Positions 24,584 to 34,732 of a DNA stretch of 64,000 bases are shown here, in pieces (position 1 is the first letter of the stretch; each line of letters starts with the position of its first letter). The stretch is taken from contig CAMCUO010000010.1 in NCBI GenBank assembly GCA_945879015.1, positions 1 to 64,000 on the forward strand. Reading direction: 5' to 3'. The notes beneath the pieces are model-generated. The model saw only the letters and a list, made by a program, of their open reading frames with translations, made no database searches and was not told the DNA's origin. The DNA comes from Chitinophaga pinensis (GTDB lineage Bacteria > Bacteroidota > Bacteroidia > 2-12-FULL-35-15). The position numbers and the translations under genes are program-made.

Positions 24584-25990
24584 TTACCCTTTCAAAAATC
24601 CCAACAATTTCTCAACGCTTACTTTAGCATCGCCATAAAGCATTTCTGAATTTTGTTTGTAGAACAAAGGATTGTCTTCACCTGAATAACCAGCCGACAT
24701 AGAACGTTTCATTATGATTACTTTTTCTGCTTTCCATACTTCGATCACCGGCATTCCATAAATAGAACTTGCAGGATCATCTTGTGCACTTGGATTTACA
24801 ACATCGTTTGCTCCAATTACCATTACCACATCTGTGCTAGGCATATCTTCATTGATCTCGTCCATTTCCAAAACAATATCGTACGGAACATTTGCTTCAG
24901 CTAACAATACATTCATGTGTCCTGGTAAACGACCAGCAACAGGGTGAATTGCGAATCTTACTTTTTTACCCGCTTTTTGTAATGTTTGAACCATTTCATA
25001 AATTGGATATTGTGCTTTTGCAACAGCCATTCCGTAACCTGGAACAATCACAACTGATTTTGCTTCTTTTAATAATGCTGCAACTTCTTCGTGAACTAAA
25101 GAAGTAACTTCACCTTCAATTGCTTTTTTCTCACCACCTTGTGATGACGATGCAGTTGCATTTGCAAAAATTACAGCAAAAAAAGAACGGTTCATAGCAT
25201 GACACATGTGCATAGAAAGAATTGCTCCAGAACTTCCAACAAGTGCTCCTGTTACAATTAATAAATCGTTTCCTAACATAAATCCTGCTGCAGATGCTGC
25301 CCAACCAGAATAAGAATTCAACATGGAAACTACCACTGGCATATCTCCGCCACCAATTGCCATTACCAATACAATACCAATGAAAGATGCAATTCCTGTC
25401 ATGATCAATAAAGGAAGCATTCCGTCTGTTCCGTGTGCTTTGCAAAATAACACTCCTAAAACAGTACATGCAATCATTAAAATAATGTTCATCATTTGAA
25501 GTCCTTTAAATGCCCAAGGTTTAGAAGGAATCTTTCCATCTAATTTTCCCCAAGCAACAATAGAACCTGTGAAAGTGATAGCACCAATAAAAATTCCGAT
25601 GAAAACTTCTACCAAGTGAATAGAGTGAGCTGCTCCTGTTAATTTTTGTGTTTCAGGATCAAGGTAAGAACCGAAACCAACCAACACTGCTGCCATTCCC
25701 ACAAAACTGTGTAAGATGGCTACCAACTGAGGCATGGAAGTCATTTCCACTTTACGTGCGACTATGATTCCAATTAAAGAAGCAATTGCAATCGCTCCAA
25801 TAATATAAACTTGTCCTTCAACACCCTTACCTAAAACGGTAGCAATAATTGCTATTATCATACCCACAATTCCGAAGAGAACTCCACGTTTTGCTGATTC
25901 TTGGGAGGCTAATCCTCCTAAACTTAAAATGAACAGGATACTTGCAAATAAATATGCTGCTGTTTGAATTTCTTGACCAATAACTATCAT
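24584..25990 (-). CDS. pntB: NAD(P) transhydrogenase subunit beta
   Basis: A 468-residue inner membrane protein. The N-terminal part (about 1-285) has eight or nine helices forming most of the proton channel; the C-terminal part (about 295-468) is the NADP(H)-binding domain III, with [35 protein letters not shown] and [13 protein letters not shown]. Together with PntA it moves hydride from NADH to NADP+ using the proton gradient. It lies 11 bases downstream of pntA in the same operon and is of normal length. Confidence 0.95.
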   Translation of the reverse strand: MIVIGQEIQTAAYLFASILFILSLGGLASQESAKRGVLFGIVGMIIAIIATVLGKGVEGQVYIIGAIAIASLIGIIVARKVEMTSMPQLVAILHSFVGMAAVLVGFGSYLDPETQKLTGAAHSIHLVEVFIGIFIGAITFTGSIVAWGKLDGKIPSKPWAFKGLQMMNIILMIACTVLGVLFCKAHGTDGMLPLLIMTGIASFIGIVLVMAIGGGDMPVVVSMLNSYSGWAASAAGFMLGNDLLIVTGALVGSSGAILSMHMCHAMNRSFFAVIFANATASSSQGGEKKAIEGEVTSLVHEEVAALLKEAKSVVIVPGYGMAVAKAQYPIYEMVQTLQKAGKKVRFAIHPVAGRLPGHMNVLLAEANVPYDIVLEMDEINEDMPSTDVVMVIGANDVVNPSAQDDPASSIYGMPVIEVWKAEKVIIMKRSMSAGYSGEDNPLFYKQNSEMLYGDAKVSVEKLLGFLKG

Positions 25991-26001
25991 AATTTCTGTT
26001 T

Positions 26002-27546
26002 CTATTTTTTAAACATTTTCAACATACGGTGTGTCACTAAGAATCCTCCAACAATATTTATGCTGGCGATTAAAATAGCAATTACTGCTATTATAGTAAC
26101 TGGATCTTTAATGTCTTTAGTAGTTTGTAATAAACCACCAACAACTATAATTCCACTGATGGCATTTGTTACAGCCATTAATGGCGTATGTAGCGCATGT
26201 GCAACGTTGGTGATCAATTGCCAACCAACAAAAATTGCCAATACGAATACTGTGAAATGCTGAATAAATTCTTTTGGAGCAAATTTACCAACCAATAAAA
26301 GCATTGCTCCAACTACTGCTACAGTAATAATCATTGAAGTAGCTGCTTTTTTTGATTTTTCAGCATAGGATGCTTTAATTTCTTCTGCAGTTGGTGGAAC
26401 TACTTTCGCTTTACCACCTGCAGTTGGACTAACAGGAAGTGGTGCTGGAGGCCAATTGATTTTACCATTGTAAGTTACCATTGCTCTTGACACAACAGCA
26501 TCTTCCATATCAATTTTCCATTTTTCTGCTTTACCCATATCATCTAATAAATGACATAAGTTATTTCCATAAAGTTGAGATGCTTGACTAGGTAATTGAC
26601 TTAATTTACCAACCATTACAACTCCATTATCAGTTGTATAAACTTCTCCGTTTTTTGTAAGAGCACAGTTGCCGCCAGTTGATGCAGCTAAATCTACAAT
26701 CACCGAACCTGGTTTCATAGCAGCTACGTGATAATCTAACCACAATTTCGGAGCGGGTCTGCCCGGAATTTGTGCTGTTGTAATTACTATATCAACTTCT
26801 TTAGCTTGTTCTAAAAACAACTTCATTTCTGCTTCAATAAATGCAGGACTCATTTCTTTTGAGTAACCGGATGAAGTTGCTCCATCTTCTTCAATTTCAA
26901 CAGTTAAGAATTGCGCACCCATCGATTCGATTTGTTCGGCAACTTCTTTACGAGTATCAAATGCTCTAACAATTGCACCTAATGAATTGGCAGCACCAAT
27001 AGCAGCTAAACCAGCCACTCCCGCACCAATTACCAATACTTTTGCTGGCTCAACTTTTCCAGCTGCAGTAATTTGTCCGTTTAAAAATCTTCCGAAATTA
27101 TATGATCCTTCAATTACTGCTCTATATCCTGCAATGTTTGCCATTGAAGACAAAACATCCATTTTTTGTGCTCTGGAAATACGAGGAATCGCATCCATTG
27201 CCACAGCATTTACTTTTTTATCTGCTAATTTTTGAAGTAAAGGTTGATTTTGCGCAGGCCACAAGTAACTCAACATTACCAAACCTTCTTTCATCATATC
27301 CACTTCTTCCATTGAAGGCTCTTTCACCTTTAAAACAATGTCTGATTTGCCATAAATATCATCCGCTGTAGGAACTATTTTAGCTCCAGCTTCTTCAAAT
27401 TCTTTATCTGAAAAATTTGCTTTTACACCAGCATTGTGCTGAATATAAACTTCAAATCCTTGCTTTTGCAATCGTTTAACAGTTTTGGGAGTTGCAGCAA
27501 CTCTTAACTCACTTGGAAAAATTTCCGATGGGATACCTACCTTCAT
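26002..27546 (-). CDS. pntA: NAD(P) transhydrogenase subunit alpha (fused alpha1-alpha2)
   Basis: A 514-residue protein. Residues 1 to about 380 form the NAD(H)-binding domain I, related to alanine dehydrogenase, with [37 protein letters not shown] and [15 protein letters not shown] linker rich in Pro and Ala follows (about 390-425), and then four membrane helices (about 425-510) with the conserved [16 protein letters not shown]. The frame is open for another 27 codons, but the start at 27546 matches the family exactly. The single-chain alpha subunit is as in E. coli; many bacteria split it in two. Confidence 0.95.
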   Translation of the reverse strand: MKVGIPSEIFPSELRVAATPKTVKRLQKQGFEVYIQHNAGVKANFSDKEFEEAGAKIVPTADDIYGKSDIVLKVKEPSMEEVDMMKEGLVMLSYLWPAQNQPLLQKLADKKVNAVAMDAIPRISRAQKMDVLSSMANIAGYRAVIEGSYNFGRFLNGQITAAGKVEPAKVLVIGAGVAGLAAIGAANSLGAIVRAFDTRKEVAEQIESMGAQFLTVEIEEDGATSSGYSKEMSPAFIEAEMKLFLEQAKEVDIVITTAQIPGRPAPKLWLDYHVAAMKPGSVIVDLAASTGGNCALTKNGEVYTTDNGVVMVGKLSQLPSQASQLYGNNLCHLLDDMGKAEKWKIDMEDAVVSRAMVTYNGKINWPPAPLPVSPTAGGKAKVVPPTAEEIKASYAEKSKKAATSMIITVAVVGAMLLLVGKFAPKEFIQHFTVFVLAIFVGWQLITNVAHALHTPLMAVTNAISGIIVVGGLLQTTKDIKDPVTIIAVIAILIASINIVGGFLVTHRMLKMFKK

Positions 27547-27730
27547 AATTGAACTATATTGATTGTAAAGTTTTTGAGTAACAAAATTTTGAGTCCCGAA
27601 AGTAATAAAATATTGATAAGTATCCAAAAAAACGGGAATTAGTTAAATGGGGAGATTTGAAGAACCTTGAAAGTCTGTTGAATACTAGCTATTTCCTGTT
27701 TAAATTAAGGAACTTTATCTTTGCAAAAGT

Positions 27731-27808
27731 GAACACTTCGATAGTGTCTGCTTCAACGCAGAATGCTCAGTGTGACGTCCCGACCGTCAGGCTGAGCGTA
27801 GTCGAAGA
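27731..27808. repeat. Dispersed repeat A, inverted pair
   Basis: GCTCAGTGTGACG (27765-27777) faces CCGTCAGGCTGAGCGTAG (27785-27802). The left part, CTTCGATAGTGTCTGC onward, returns inverted at 39522-39565. It fills the space between pntA and the convergent end of the glycerophosphodiesterase gene. Confidence 0.75.
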
Positions 27809-27810
27809 CT

Positions 27811-28683
27811 TCATTGTTTTAAACTGAGAGCAATATTAGGATAATCCGTAATAATTCCATCAACTCCTAAATCAATCAACTTTTGCATTTCTTTTTCAGA
27901 GTTTACAGTCCACACAATTACTTTACATCCCAATTTATGTGCTTGCTCAATGGTTTTTGCTTTGCAAATTTTTACTGCGGGATTATATGAATAAGGACTG
28001 AATCCTAATTTTCCAATGTTGAGTTTTACGGAAGTGAAATTAGCAACCAATAAACCGATTCTTAATTGAGTATCTATTTTGTGAATTTCTCTTAAGCATC
28101 TGGAATCAAAACTTTGGATGATAATACGTTCGTTAATATTATATTTTTTAATCACATTGTATATAAGTGCAACAGTAGTTTTTGTTTCGAAATGATATTT
28201 ACCATCTCCGAATTTATTATTTTTTATTTCGATGTTGTATTTTATCGGAGGCAAATTGTTTTCCTTCGCAAATGCTTCCATTGCTTCAATCACTTCTGAT
28301 AACAATGGTTTGTATTCATCTGATTTTGCTTGTTGTGGAAATTTTTTATTTCCTCTTTTTCCGCAACCGTATTTTTTAATTTCAGAATAAGTTAATTTAT
28401 GAAGATTTTTTTTTGTTCGTTTTGTAATTATTTTCCCTTCCGGAGAAGAACAAGTGTTTGGATTGAACCAAGGTTCGTGGGAAACTACAACTTGTGAATC
28501 TTTTGTGATAATTACATCTAATTCTAAATAATCAACACCAAGTTTTGCCGCTTGTTGAAATGCTGTCAAAGTGTTTTCAGGAAAGAGTCCGCGAAAACCG
28601 CGGTGGCCATGTACTTCTATCTTCTTTTGTGAAAACGAGAAGGAGTTTAGAAATAGAAATAATATTAGAAGAATAGGTTTCAT
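27811..28683 (-). CDS. Glycerophosphodiester phosphodiesterase
   Basis: A 290-residue secreted enzyme of the GDPD TIM-barrel family. A signal peptide covers about residues 1-18 (LLILFLFLNSFSFS, then Q). The catalytic set is visible: His27-Arg28-Gly, PENTLTAFQQA (Glu), YLELDV (Glu and Asp metal ligands) and VVVSHEPW (second catalytic His). It should cut glycerophosphodiesters to glycerol-3-phosphate and an alcohol in the periplasm, salvaging lipid headgroups. The C-terminal VWTVNSEKEMQKLIDLGVDG stretch is typical. It is a single gene. Confidence 0.92.
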   Translation of the reverse strand: MKPILLILFLFLNSFSFSQKKIEVHGHRGFRGLFPENTLTAFQQAAKLGVDYLELDVIITKDSQVVVSHEPWFNPNTCSSPEGKIITKRTKKNLHKLTYSEIKKYGCGKRGNKKFPQQAKSDEYKPLLSEVIEAMEAFAKENNLPPIKYNIEIKNNKFGDGKYHFETKTTVALIYNVIKKYNINERIIIQSFDSRCLREIHKIDTQLRIGLLVANFTSVKLNIGKLGFSPYSYNPAVKICKAKTIEQAHKLGCKVIVWTVNSEKEMQKLIDLGVDGIITDYPNIALSLKQ

Positions 28684-28720
28684 TATGAAGACAAAAGTAA
28701 CAAATATAAAACGTTACAGA

Positions 28721-28750
28721 ACCCTCTCCTTTTTCAGGAGAGGGCAGGGT
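28721..28750. repeat. Hairpin repeat I (CCCTCTCC type)
   Basis: CCCTCTCCT (28722-28730) pairs with AGGAGAGGG (28736-28744) and is followed by CAGGGT. This is the form of a GC-rich dispersed hairpin. It lies between the glycerophosphodiesterase gene and the dead SGNH hydrolase. Confidence 0.6.
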
Positions 28751-28804
28751 GCTGCTCTAAAATCTTATTCTATTGTTTCATCGTATATTTGAGAAGCAAT
28801 TAAA

Positions 28805-29465
28805 ATCAAAAAATTATTTCTTGTTTTACTGATAAGTTTAAATCTTTCGATGATGTCGCAAACTCCTATTCGTTATGTCGCGCTTGGCGATTCATATACT
28901 ATTTGCACTGGTGCAACTGAGGCTCAATCTTGGCCCGTTTTATTATGTAGGCAGTTGAAAGATGCTAAAGTGAACATCGAATTAATTGCAAATCCTTCTC
29001 AAAATGGGTAGACTTCGCAAAATTTAATTGATAGAGAACTTCCTGTTTTAGATAAATCAAAAGCAACATTTGTTACTTTATTAATTGCCGTGAACGATTG
29101 GGTGCAAGGCGTAGATGCAAAAATAGTTCAGAAAAATCTAGTAAAAATCATTGATCACATTTAAGCACATCTTCCTTATAAAAGTAACTTGATCTTAATT
29201 ACTATTCCCCATTTTTGGTGTAACATCAACAGGCGCAAGATACAGCGGAGGAAGAGACATTTCAAAAGGAATAGCTGAATTCAATAAAATTATTTTAGAT
29301 GAAGCAAAAAAGCGAAATTTTAAAACAGTTGATATTTTTGAAAAGTCGAAAGAGATGGGAAAAGATAGCACCTTTGTTGCCCCAGATGGTTTGCATCCCT
29401 CTGCCAAGGAATACGTAATCTGGGAGACAATGATTTATCCGGTAGCACTGCATTTGTTGAAATAA
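28805..29465 (+). pseudogene. SGNH/GDSL hydrolase, dead gene
   Basis: Read with corrections, this is a secreted esterase of about 220 residues. Block I is GDSYT, block III is VNDWVQG and block V is DGLHPSAKEY, so Ser, Asn, Asp and His of the active site can all be traced. It carries at least four lesions: the expected start is ATC at 28805 (followed by KKLFLVLLISLNLS, a signal peptide); a TAG at 29009; a TAA at 29162; and a frameshift near 29200-29230, after which VTSTGARYSGGRDISKGIAE continues in another frame to the stop at 29463. The number and spread of lesions rule out a sequencing error as the sole cause. Confidence 0.9.
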
Positions 29466-29482
29466 TAACTTAACTTTGGCCG

Positions 29483-29560
29483 CACTTCGATTACGCGCAG
29501 TGTGACGCCAATGTAGATTAGACTATTGCCTAGAGACGTCAGACTGAGCGTATTCGAAGG
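29483..29560. repeat. Dispersed repeat A, inverted pair
   Basis: CTTCGATTACGCGCAGTGTG (29486-29505) faces CGTCAGACTGAGCGTATTCG (29537-29556) across about 30 bases. The element stands between the SGNH pseudogene and the YkgJ-type gene, and creates spurious upstream codons in the latter's frame. Confidence 0.8.
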
Positions 29561-29582
29561 CTTTCGTAAACATCATATCACA

Positions 29583-30068
29583 ATGGATTTATCAAAACTC
29601 CCTAATCAAGCAAGACTAGCCGAAACAAACACTAAAAAATTGTTTGAGGTTTTAAAAAGAAAAAAGCCAAACAATCTCGATGATGTTGTCCATCAACTCC
29701 ACGATGAAGCATTTGAAAAAATCGATTGCATGAAATGTGCTAACTGTTGCAAAACAACTAGTCCTATTTTTAACGACAGAGATATTGATAGAATTTCAAG
29801 AAGACTAAGAATAAAACCTTCCGACTTTATTTCAAAATATCTTCACAAAGATGAAGATGGTGATTATGTATTAAACGAAGCTCCGTGTACTTTTTTAGAT
29901 TCCGAAAATTATTGTTTGATTTACGATGACAGACCGGCTGCATGTCGCGAATACCCGCATACAAACAGAAAACGCTTTTACCAACTCCTCGATTTAACTA
30001 TTAAGAATACTTATGTTTGTCCGGCTGCTTTCGAAATAGTAGAGCAGATGAAAAAGAAGTATAAATAG
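29583..30068 (+). CDS. YkgJ-family cysteine cluster protein
   Basis: A 161-residue protein of the YkgJ (UPF0153) family, thought to bind zinc or iron through eight Cys. Seen here are CMKCANCC, PCTFLDSENYCLIYDDRPAAC, REYPHT and a late YVCPAAFEI. The function of the family is not established. The start at 29583 (MDLSKLPNQARLAE) is preferred because the codons further upstream fall in repeat A. It is followed 35 bases later by the T9SS protein gene and may share its transcript. Confidence 0.85.
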   Translation: MDLSKLPNQARLAETNTKKLFEVLKRKKPNNLDDVVHQLHDEAFEKIDCMKCANCCKTTSPIFNDRDIDRISRRLRIKPSDFISKYLHKDEDGDYVLNEAPCTFLDSENYCLIYDDRPAACREYPHTNRKRFYQLLDLTIKNTYVCPAAFEIVEQMKKKYK

Positions 30069-30103
30069 TCTTATATTTGATTTCCATTTTATAAAAATAG
30101 CCC

Positions 30104-32908
30104 ATGAAAACAAAAATTACTTTAATCTCTACAATTGCATTATCCATTTCAGCAATGGCAATAGTTGTTTCGAATGGCGATCCTCTGAAAAAGAAAAAAC
30201 AAGTTCCGAAGGAAATAAAGTTTGAAACTCAAACTATTTCTGCAGATGAAGGAATGGTGCATGGCGCATCAAAGCGATTGAAATGGGAAGTTTCACGGTT
30301 AGCAGATCCAGCAACAGGAAGAATTCCAGATAATATCCGCCAGTTAGAATTAGCTTTTGGCGCAACACTTCCAAACGATTTGCAAGTAGATAGAAGTATG
30401 GCAAGTTTAACAATGACTAATCGCGGACCGTGGAATGTGGGTGGACGAACACGTGCTTTTGGTGTGGATATAAATAATGAAAATAGATTGTTAGCAGGTT
30501 CTTGTTCGGGTGGAATGTGGCTTTCAACTAATGGCGGAACATCTTGGGCTCAGACAAATACTTTATCGCAATTAAAAAATGCAACATGTTTGACTCAAGA
30601 TAAACGTCCAACGCATACTGATACTTGGTATTATGGAAGTGGTGAAGCTTATGGTGCTTCTGCAAGTGGTGGAAATGGTGCTTATTATTTAGGTGATGGA
30701 GTATTTAAATCAATCGATGGAGGATTTACCTGGACGCCACTATCAGCAACTAGTAGTGGAAATCCAAATAGTTTTACTACAGGCTGGCAATTGGTTTGGA
30801 ATATAGTAAACGATAATTCTGCAAACGATTCAATTGACGAAGTATATGCAGCTATTTACGGAGGAATCACAAGAAGTTTAAATGGTGGAACATCTTGGAC
30901 AACAGTCATTGGTGGTAGTTCTTATTTTACAGATGTTCAAGTAGCAACTAATGGAGTTGTTTATGCAACTTGTAGTGATGATGGAACACAAAAAGGAATT
31001 TGGCGCTCCGATTCAGGTACAGCTTTTACAAATATTTTACCTGTAGGATTTCCAACAGCATACAATAGAATTGTTTCAGGAATTAATCCGAACAATGAAA
31101 ACGAAGTTTACTTTTTAGCAAACACTCCAGGCTTTGGAAAAGTAACTTACAATTATTTAGGAACTCCTGAGTGGAACAGCTTTTGGAAATATACTTATGT
31201 CTCAGGAAGTGGAGCGGGAGCAGGAGGAACTTGGCAAGATTTGTCGATGAATTTACCAGCTACCGGTGGAATGTTTGATAAGTGGGGCGTACAAGGTTCT
31301 TATGATATGGTAGTAAGAGTAAAACCCGGAAGTTCAAATACAGTTTATATTGGTGGAACAAATTTATATCGTTCAACTACAGGATTTCAAGATTCTACAA
31401 ACACAACATTCATTGGTGGCTACGAACAATTTTCTGCTTTGCCAGTAATTAATTCATACGCAAATCATCATCCCGATCAACATTGTATAGAATTTTTACC
31501 ATCTAATCCAGATGTGATGTTTAGTGCGAATGATGGTGGAATTTTTAAGACGATGAATGATACTGCAAGTGCTATAGTTTGGCAATCGCTTAATAATGGA
31601 TATTTAACTTCTATGTTTTATACCGTTACAATTGATCATGCAACAGCTGGAAACAATATAATAATTGCAGGAGCGCAAGACAATGGAAGTTGGTATACAA
31701 ATTCAGCTTCACCAACAGCTCCATGGGTGCAGCCTCGCGGAGGTGATGGTTCTTATTGCGCTATTGCGGATGGACAATCCAATTATTATTTCTCTATTCA
31801 AAATGCGAAAATGATGAAGGCGACATTGGATGGATCAGGTAATGTTACAAGTTTTGCACGCATCGATCCAATCGGATTAAAAAATCCCGAATTTATTAAT
31901 CCTTATACACTTGATCCGAACAACAATAATTATATGTATGTAGCAGGTGGAAAATATTTATGGCGTAACGATGATTTGTCGGGCATTCCAATGATAGGAA
32001 ATTGGGATTCGATTTCTACAAATTGGACTCAGTTTGTAGATTCAGTTCCGGGAAGCGCTATGATTACTGCTGTGACAGCTTGTAAAACTCCAGCTAACAG
32101 AGTCTATTATGGAACAGATGTAAAAAGAATTTATCGAGTTGACAATGCAAATGTTGGAACTCCAACTCCTGTAGATATTACATCAACAACTACTGCAGCA
32201 TTGTTTCCAAACGGATACGTAAGTTGTATTGCTGCTGATCCGTTGGATGGAAATAGAGTGATAGTTACATTTTCAAATTATGGAGTGTACAATGTTTTCT
32301 ATACAGAAGATGGAGGAACTACATGGGCAAAAGCGGGAGGTAATTTGGAAGCTTCTTCAATTTCAAGTCCTTCAGTGCGTTGGGCAAGTATCTTACATGT
32401 TGCTGATGGAACAGTTTATCTTTTAGCAACAAGTACAGGATTGTATGCAACAGATACGTTAATGGGAACAGCTACCGTTTGGGTACAACAAGGAGCAAGT
32501 ACAATTGGAAATTCTGTTTGTGATATGATAGATACTCGTCCATCTGATGGATTGGTAGTTGTAGCCACACATGCAAGTGGAATTTACTCAACGTATATTA
32601 CAAGTGTAAATGATATTGTTACAGTAAAAGACATTGCTGCATCAAAAGATGATTTGCAATTAATAAACTATCCAAATCCAGTTTTGGATAATACCACTAT
32701 TGAGTTTACACTTAATGGCAAAGCAAATGTGAATCTACAAATTTGGGATGCTTACGGAAGATTGATGGAAACGCTTGTTAATTCACAAATGCAGGAAGGT
32801 AAACACACCATCGTATTTAATAAGAAAAATCTAAAACCAGGTATTTACTATTATAGCTTAACAGCTGATAAAAGAAGAAAGACCAATAAAATGCTCATCG
32901 TTAAATAG
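30104..32908 (+). CDS. Secreted beta-propeller (sortilin/BNR-like) protein with T9SS sorting domain
   Basis: A 934-residue secreted protein. A signal peptide covers about 1-25. From about residue 100 on there are many propeller-type blades with Asp-box motifs, such as STNGGTSWAQ, SIDGGFTWTP, SLNGGTSWTT and TEDGGTTWAK, as in VPS10/sortilin and sialidase-like folds. The last 80 residues form a type A type-IX-secretion domain (NYPNPVLDNTTIEF, GRLMETLV, LKPGIYYYSL, KMLIVK), so the protein should cross the outer membrane by T9SS and be fixed to the surface or released. Its ligand or substrate is unknown; no sialidase catalytic set was identified. Confidence 0.9.
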   Translation: MKTKITLISTIALSISAMAIVVSNGDPLKKKKQVPKEIKFETQTISADEGMVHGASKRLKWEVSRLADPATGRIPDNIRQLELAFGATLPNDLQVDRSMASLTMTNRGPWNVGGRTRAFGVDINNENRLLAGSCSGGMWLSTNGGTSWAQTNTLSQLKNATCLTQDKRPTHTDTWYYGSGEAYGASASGGNGAYYLGDGVFKSIDGGFTWTPLSATSSGNPNSFTTGWQLVWNIVNDNSANDSIDEVYAAIYGGITRSLNGGTSWTTVIGGSSYFTDVQVATNGVVYATCSDDGTQKGIWRSDSGTAFTNILPVGFPTAYNRIVSGINPNNENEVYFLANTPGFGKVTYNYLGTPEWNSFWKYTYVSGSGAGAGGTWQDLSMNLPATGGMFDKWGVQGSYDMVVRVKPGSSNTVYIGGTNLYRSTTGFQDSTNTTFIGGYEQFSALPVINSYANHHPDQHCIEFLPSNPDVMFSANDGGIFKTMNDTASAIVWQSLNNGYLTSMFYTVTIDHATAGNNIIIAGAQDNGSWYTNSASPTAPWVQPRGGDGSYCAIADGQSNYYFSIQNAKMMKATLDGSGNVTSFARIDPIGLKNPEFINPYTLDPNNNNYMYVAGGKYLWRNDDLSGIPMIGNWDSISTNWTQFVDSVPGSAMITAVTACKTPANRVYYGTDVKRIYRVDNANVGTPTPVDITSTTTAALFPNGYVSCIAADPLDGNRVIVTFSNYGVYNVFYTEDGGTTWAKAGGNLEASSISSPSVRWASILHVADGTVYLLATSTGLYATDTLMGTATVWVQQGASTIGNSVCDMIDTRPSDGLVVVATHASGIYSTYITSVNDIVTVKDIAASKDDLQLINYPNPVLDNTTIEFTLNGKANVNLQIWDAYGRLMETLVNSQMQEGKHTIVFNKKNLKPGIYYYSLTADKRRKTNKMLIVK

Positions 32909-33039
32909 TACAAATTCTTAATTCATCCCTTTTTTTTTTGGTGAATTTTAGAATTGTTTCTGCCGATCGGTTTATGTGCAATATTCTTGTTCTAGGCTTT
33001 AATGTTAGCATCGGTATAAACATTTGATTGTTAGTTAAT

Positions 33040-33070
33040 AAATCCTCTGCTTCGGTAGGGGATTTTTTTT
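33040..33070 (+). terminator. Rho-independent terminator
   Basis: AAATCCTCTGC (33040-33050) pairs with GTAGGGGATTT (33055-33065), with two G-U pairs, across a stable TTCG tetraloop, and is followed by a run of T. It ends the T9SS protein transcript. Confidence 0.85.
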
Positions 33071-33108
33071 TGCCCGTACTTTTACAAAATAAATTTAATT
33101 TAGAATAA

Positions 33109-33711
33109 ATGTTGCAAAGTATATTTGGAAGTGCTTTCGATTATCATGCATGGATTGTTCTTCCTTTAATTATTTTCTTCTCGCGTATATGTGATGTGAG
33201 TTTGGGAACCATTCGCCACGTTTTTATTTCCAAAGGGTTCAAAAAAATTGTTCCACTTCTTGGTTTTTTTGAAGTGCTGATTTGGATTATAGTTGTAGCG
33301 CAAGTAATGAAAAATTTAAATAACTGGGCATGCTATTTAGCATGGGCAGGAGGCTTCGCAACTGGAACATACGTTGGATTATGGATTGAAGAAAAATTAG
33401 CTTTGGGTTTACAGGTAATTCGCATCATTACAAATCAGGATTGTGCAGATTTGTTAAAAGCATTTAAAAAAGATAATCATGGAATAACTTTAGTGGATGC
33501 ACAAGGAGCAGTTGGACCTGTGAAAATGATTTTTACAATTATAAAACGTAAAAATGTAAAAGAGGTAATACTATTAATTAGAAAACACAACCCAACTGCA
33601 TTCTATTCAATAGAAGAAATAAAAAAATCGAGTCAGGGTGTTTTTACCGAAAACACAGGAAGTGGTTTTTCTGTAATACGAAAAATGTTTCCGGCTAGGA
33701 AAGGGAAGTAA
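33109..33711 (+). CDS. UPF0316 membrane protein (DUF5698/DUF2179)
   Basis: A 200-residue protein. The N-terminal half (DUF5698) has three membrane helices near 14-35, 47-67 and 75-97, with the family motif CDVSLGTIRHVFISKG. The C-terminal half is the soluble DUF2179 domain (about 110-178), with HGITLVDAQGAVGPVKMI and a late YSIEEIK. The family is widespread but has no proven function; DUF2179 resembles a small-ligand-binding domain. A terminator lies 40 bases upstream, so it should have its own promoter. Confidence 0.85.
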   Translation: MLQSIFGSAFDYHAWIVLPLIIFFSRICDVSLGTIRHVFISKGFKKIVPLLGFFEVLIWIIVVAQVMKNLNNWACYLAWAGGFATGTYVGLWIEEKLALGLQVIRIITNQDCADLLKAFKKDNHGITLVDAQGAVGPVKMIFTIIKRKNVKEVILLIRKHNPTAFYSIEEIKKSSQGVFTENTGSGFSVIRKMFPARKGK

Positions 33712-33712
33712 A

Positions 33713-33958
33713 TTAAACAGACTTTTTCCTTATTACTCCAACCAAAGCAATCACAGAAACAATTGTCCAACAAGCTTCCAATACTACAAAAGGAAGATAA
33801 TTGATAAGCACGGAAGATAAACAAGCTATTCCCGCTCCGAAAATATTCATCAGAATATAAGAATAAGAATCTTTGTGCATTTTGTTGGAGAGATTCAAAA
33901 AGAAAGCAATCAGTAAAATACTTACTCCGATAAATCCTATCCAGTCGTTGATGTTCAT
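33713..33958 (-). CDS. CBU_0592-family small membrane protein
   Basis: An 81-residue protein with three hydrophobic helices (about 5-22, 31-49 and 53-75). The pattern DWIGFIGVSILLIAFFLNL, then SYSYILMNIFGAG and an end with LEACWTIVSVIAL, matches the CBU_0592 group. Function is unknown. The start at 33958 is used because the 25 open codons upstream are polar and run into repeat B. It converges on the UPF0316 gene with only one base between the stops. Confidence 0.75.
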   Translation of the reverse strand: MNINDWIGFIGVSILLIAFFLNLSNKMHKDSYSYILMNIFGAGIACLSSVLINYLPFVVLEACWTIVSVIALVGVIRKKSV

Positions 33959-34018
33959 GATGTTGAGTTTAATTGTAATTGTATAAGCCGTTTCGTATGA
34001 AGTATTTTTGTTGTGTTC

Positions 34019-34140
34019 GTCATTGCGAGTCACGACCCGAGCATCGGGAGGGGATGTGGCAATCTCTCCTCAATTGTGTCGATTCTCCTCATCGTGAGAG
34101 ATTGCCACATCCCGCGAAAATGCGAGACTCGCAATGACGT
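34019..34140. repeat. Palindromic dispersed repeat B, long copy
   Basis: The outer arms GTCATTGCGAGTC and GACTCGCAATGAC and the inner arms GGGATGTGGCAATCTCTC and GAGAGATTGCCACATCCC make a long interrupted hairpin. The left end also holds a small extra palindrome (CCCGAGCATCGGG). It lies between two genes read leftward. Confidence 0.85.
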
Positions 34141-34226
34141 TCCGAAATGTAGATTACCCTTCACCAAAAATAAAATCCCTATCCGTAATTAAACAGAACA
34201 GGGATTTAAATAGTATTAATCAATTA

Positions 34227-34601
34227 TTATTTATCTAAATCTTCGAAATTCACATCCGTAAAGCTAGTATCTGTTTTTGGTGTTTCAGTTTTATGGTGCT
34301 CACTTGGAACATATTCAGGACGAGGTTCAATTTCTGGCGAGATAGACTTTATATGAGCAACCGTTTCATTCAAGCCTTCTGCAAATTTTTCAAAATCTTC
34401 TTTGTATAAAAACAATTTATGTTTTTCATAAAAGAATTTACCGTCATCACCAAAGCGCTTCTTGCTTTCTGTAATTGTCAAATAGTAATCATTTCCTTTG
34501 GTGCTCTTTACATCAAAAAAATATGTTCTTTTACCTGCTCTAACAGATTTCGAGAAAATTTCTTCTCTGTCCATTCCGTTTTTGTCAAATCCTTCTTCCA
34601 T
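34227..34601 (-). CDS. DUF3276 / PUR-domain nucleic-acid-binding protein
   Basis: A 124-residue protein. Residues about 14-90 match the DUF3276 (PUR) domain found in Bacteroidota and spirochaetes: EEIFSKSVRAGKRTYFFDVK, DYYLTITESKKRF, FFYEKHKLFLYKEDFEKF. The PUR fold binds single-stranded DNA and RNA. The acidic C-terminal tail (about 95-124) is likely disordered. A weak hairpin, AAATCCCT (34173-34180) with AGGGATTT (34200-34207), may end its transcript. Confidence 0.88.
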   Translation of the reverse strand: MEEGFDKNGMDREEIFSKSVRAGKRTYFFDVKSTKGNDYYLTITESKKRFGDDGKFFYEKHKLFLYKEDFEKFAEGLNETVAHIKSISPEIEPRPEYVPSEHHKTETPKTDTSFTDVNFEDLDK

Positions 34602-34732
34602 CTTTGCTAATAAGTTGTTTGTTCGTTTTTAAATAGATGCTGACAAATGTTTACAAAAAAACTTGCTAAAACAAGGCTTGTTAATAACTTTTGATAGGTT
34701 GTTTATGGGGTTTTAAGGACAATAGATAAAGG

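Noticed and set aside
25964..26263. A 99-residue open frame on the plus strand antisense to pntA
   Set aside because: It is a shadow of pntA: the real protein on the other strand is fully conserved there.
29195..29407. A 70-residue minus-strand open frame within the SGNH pseudogene
   Set aside because: The plus strand reads as conserved hydrolase sequence there; the minus frame has no recognisable features.
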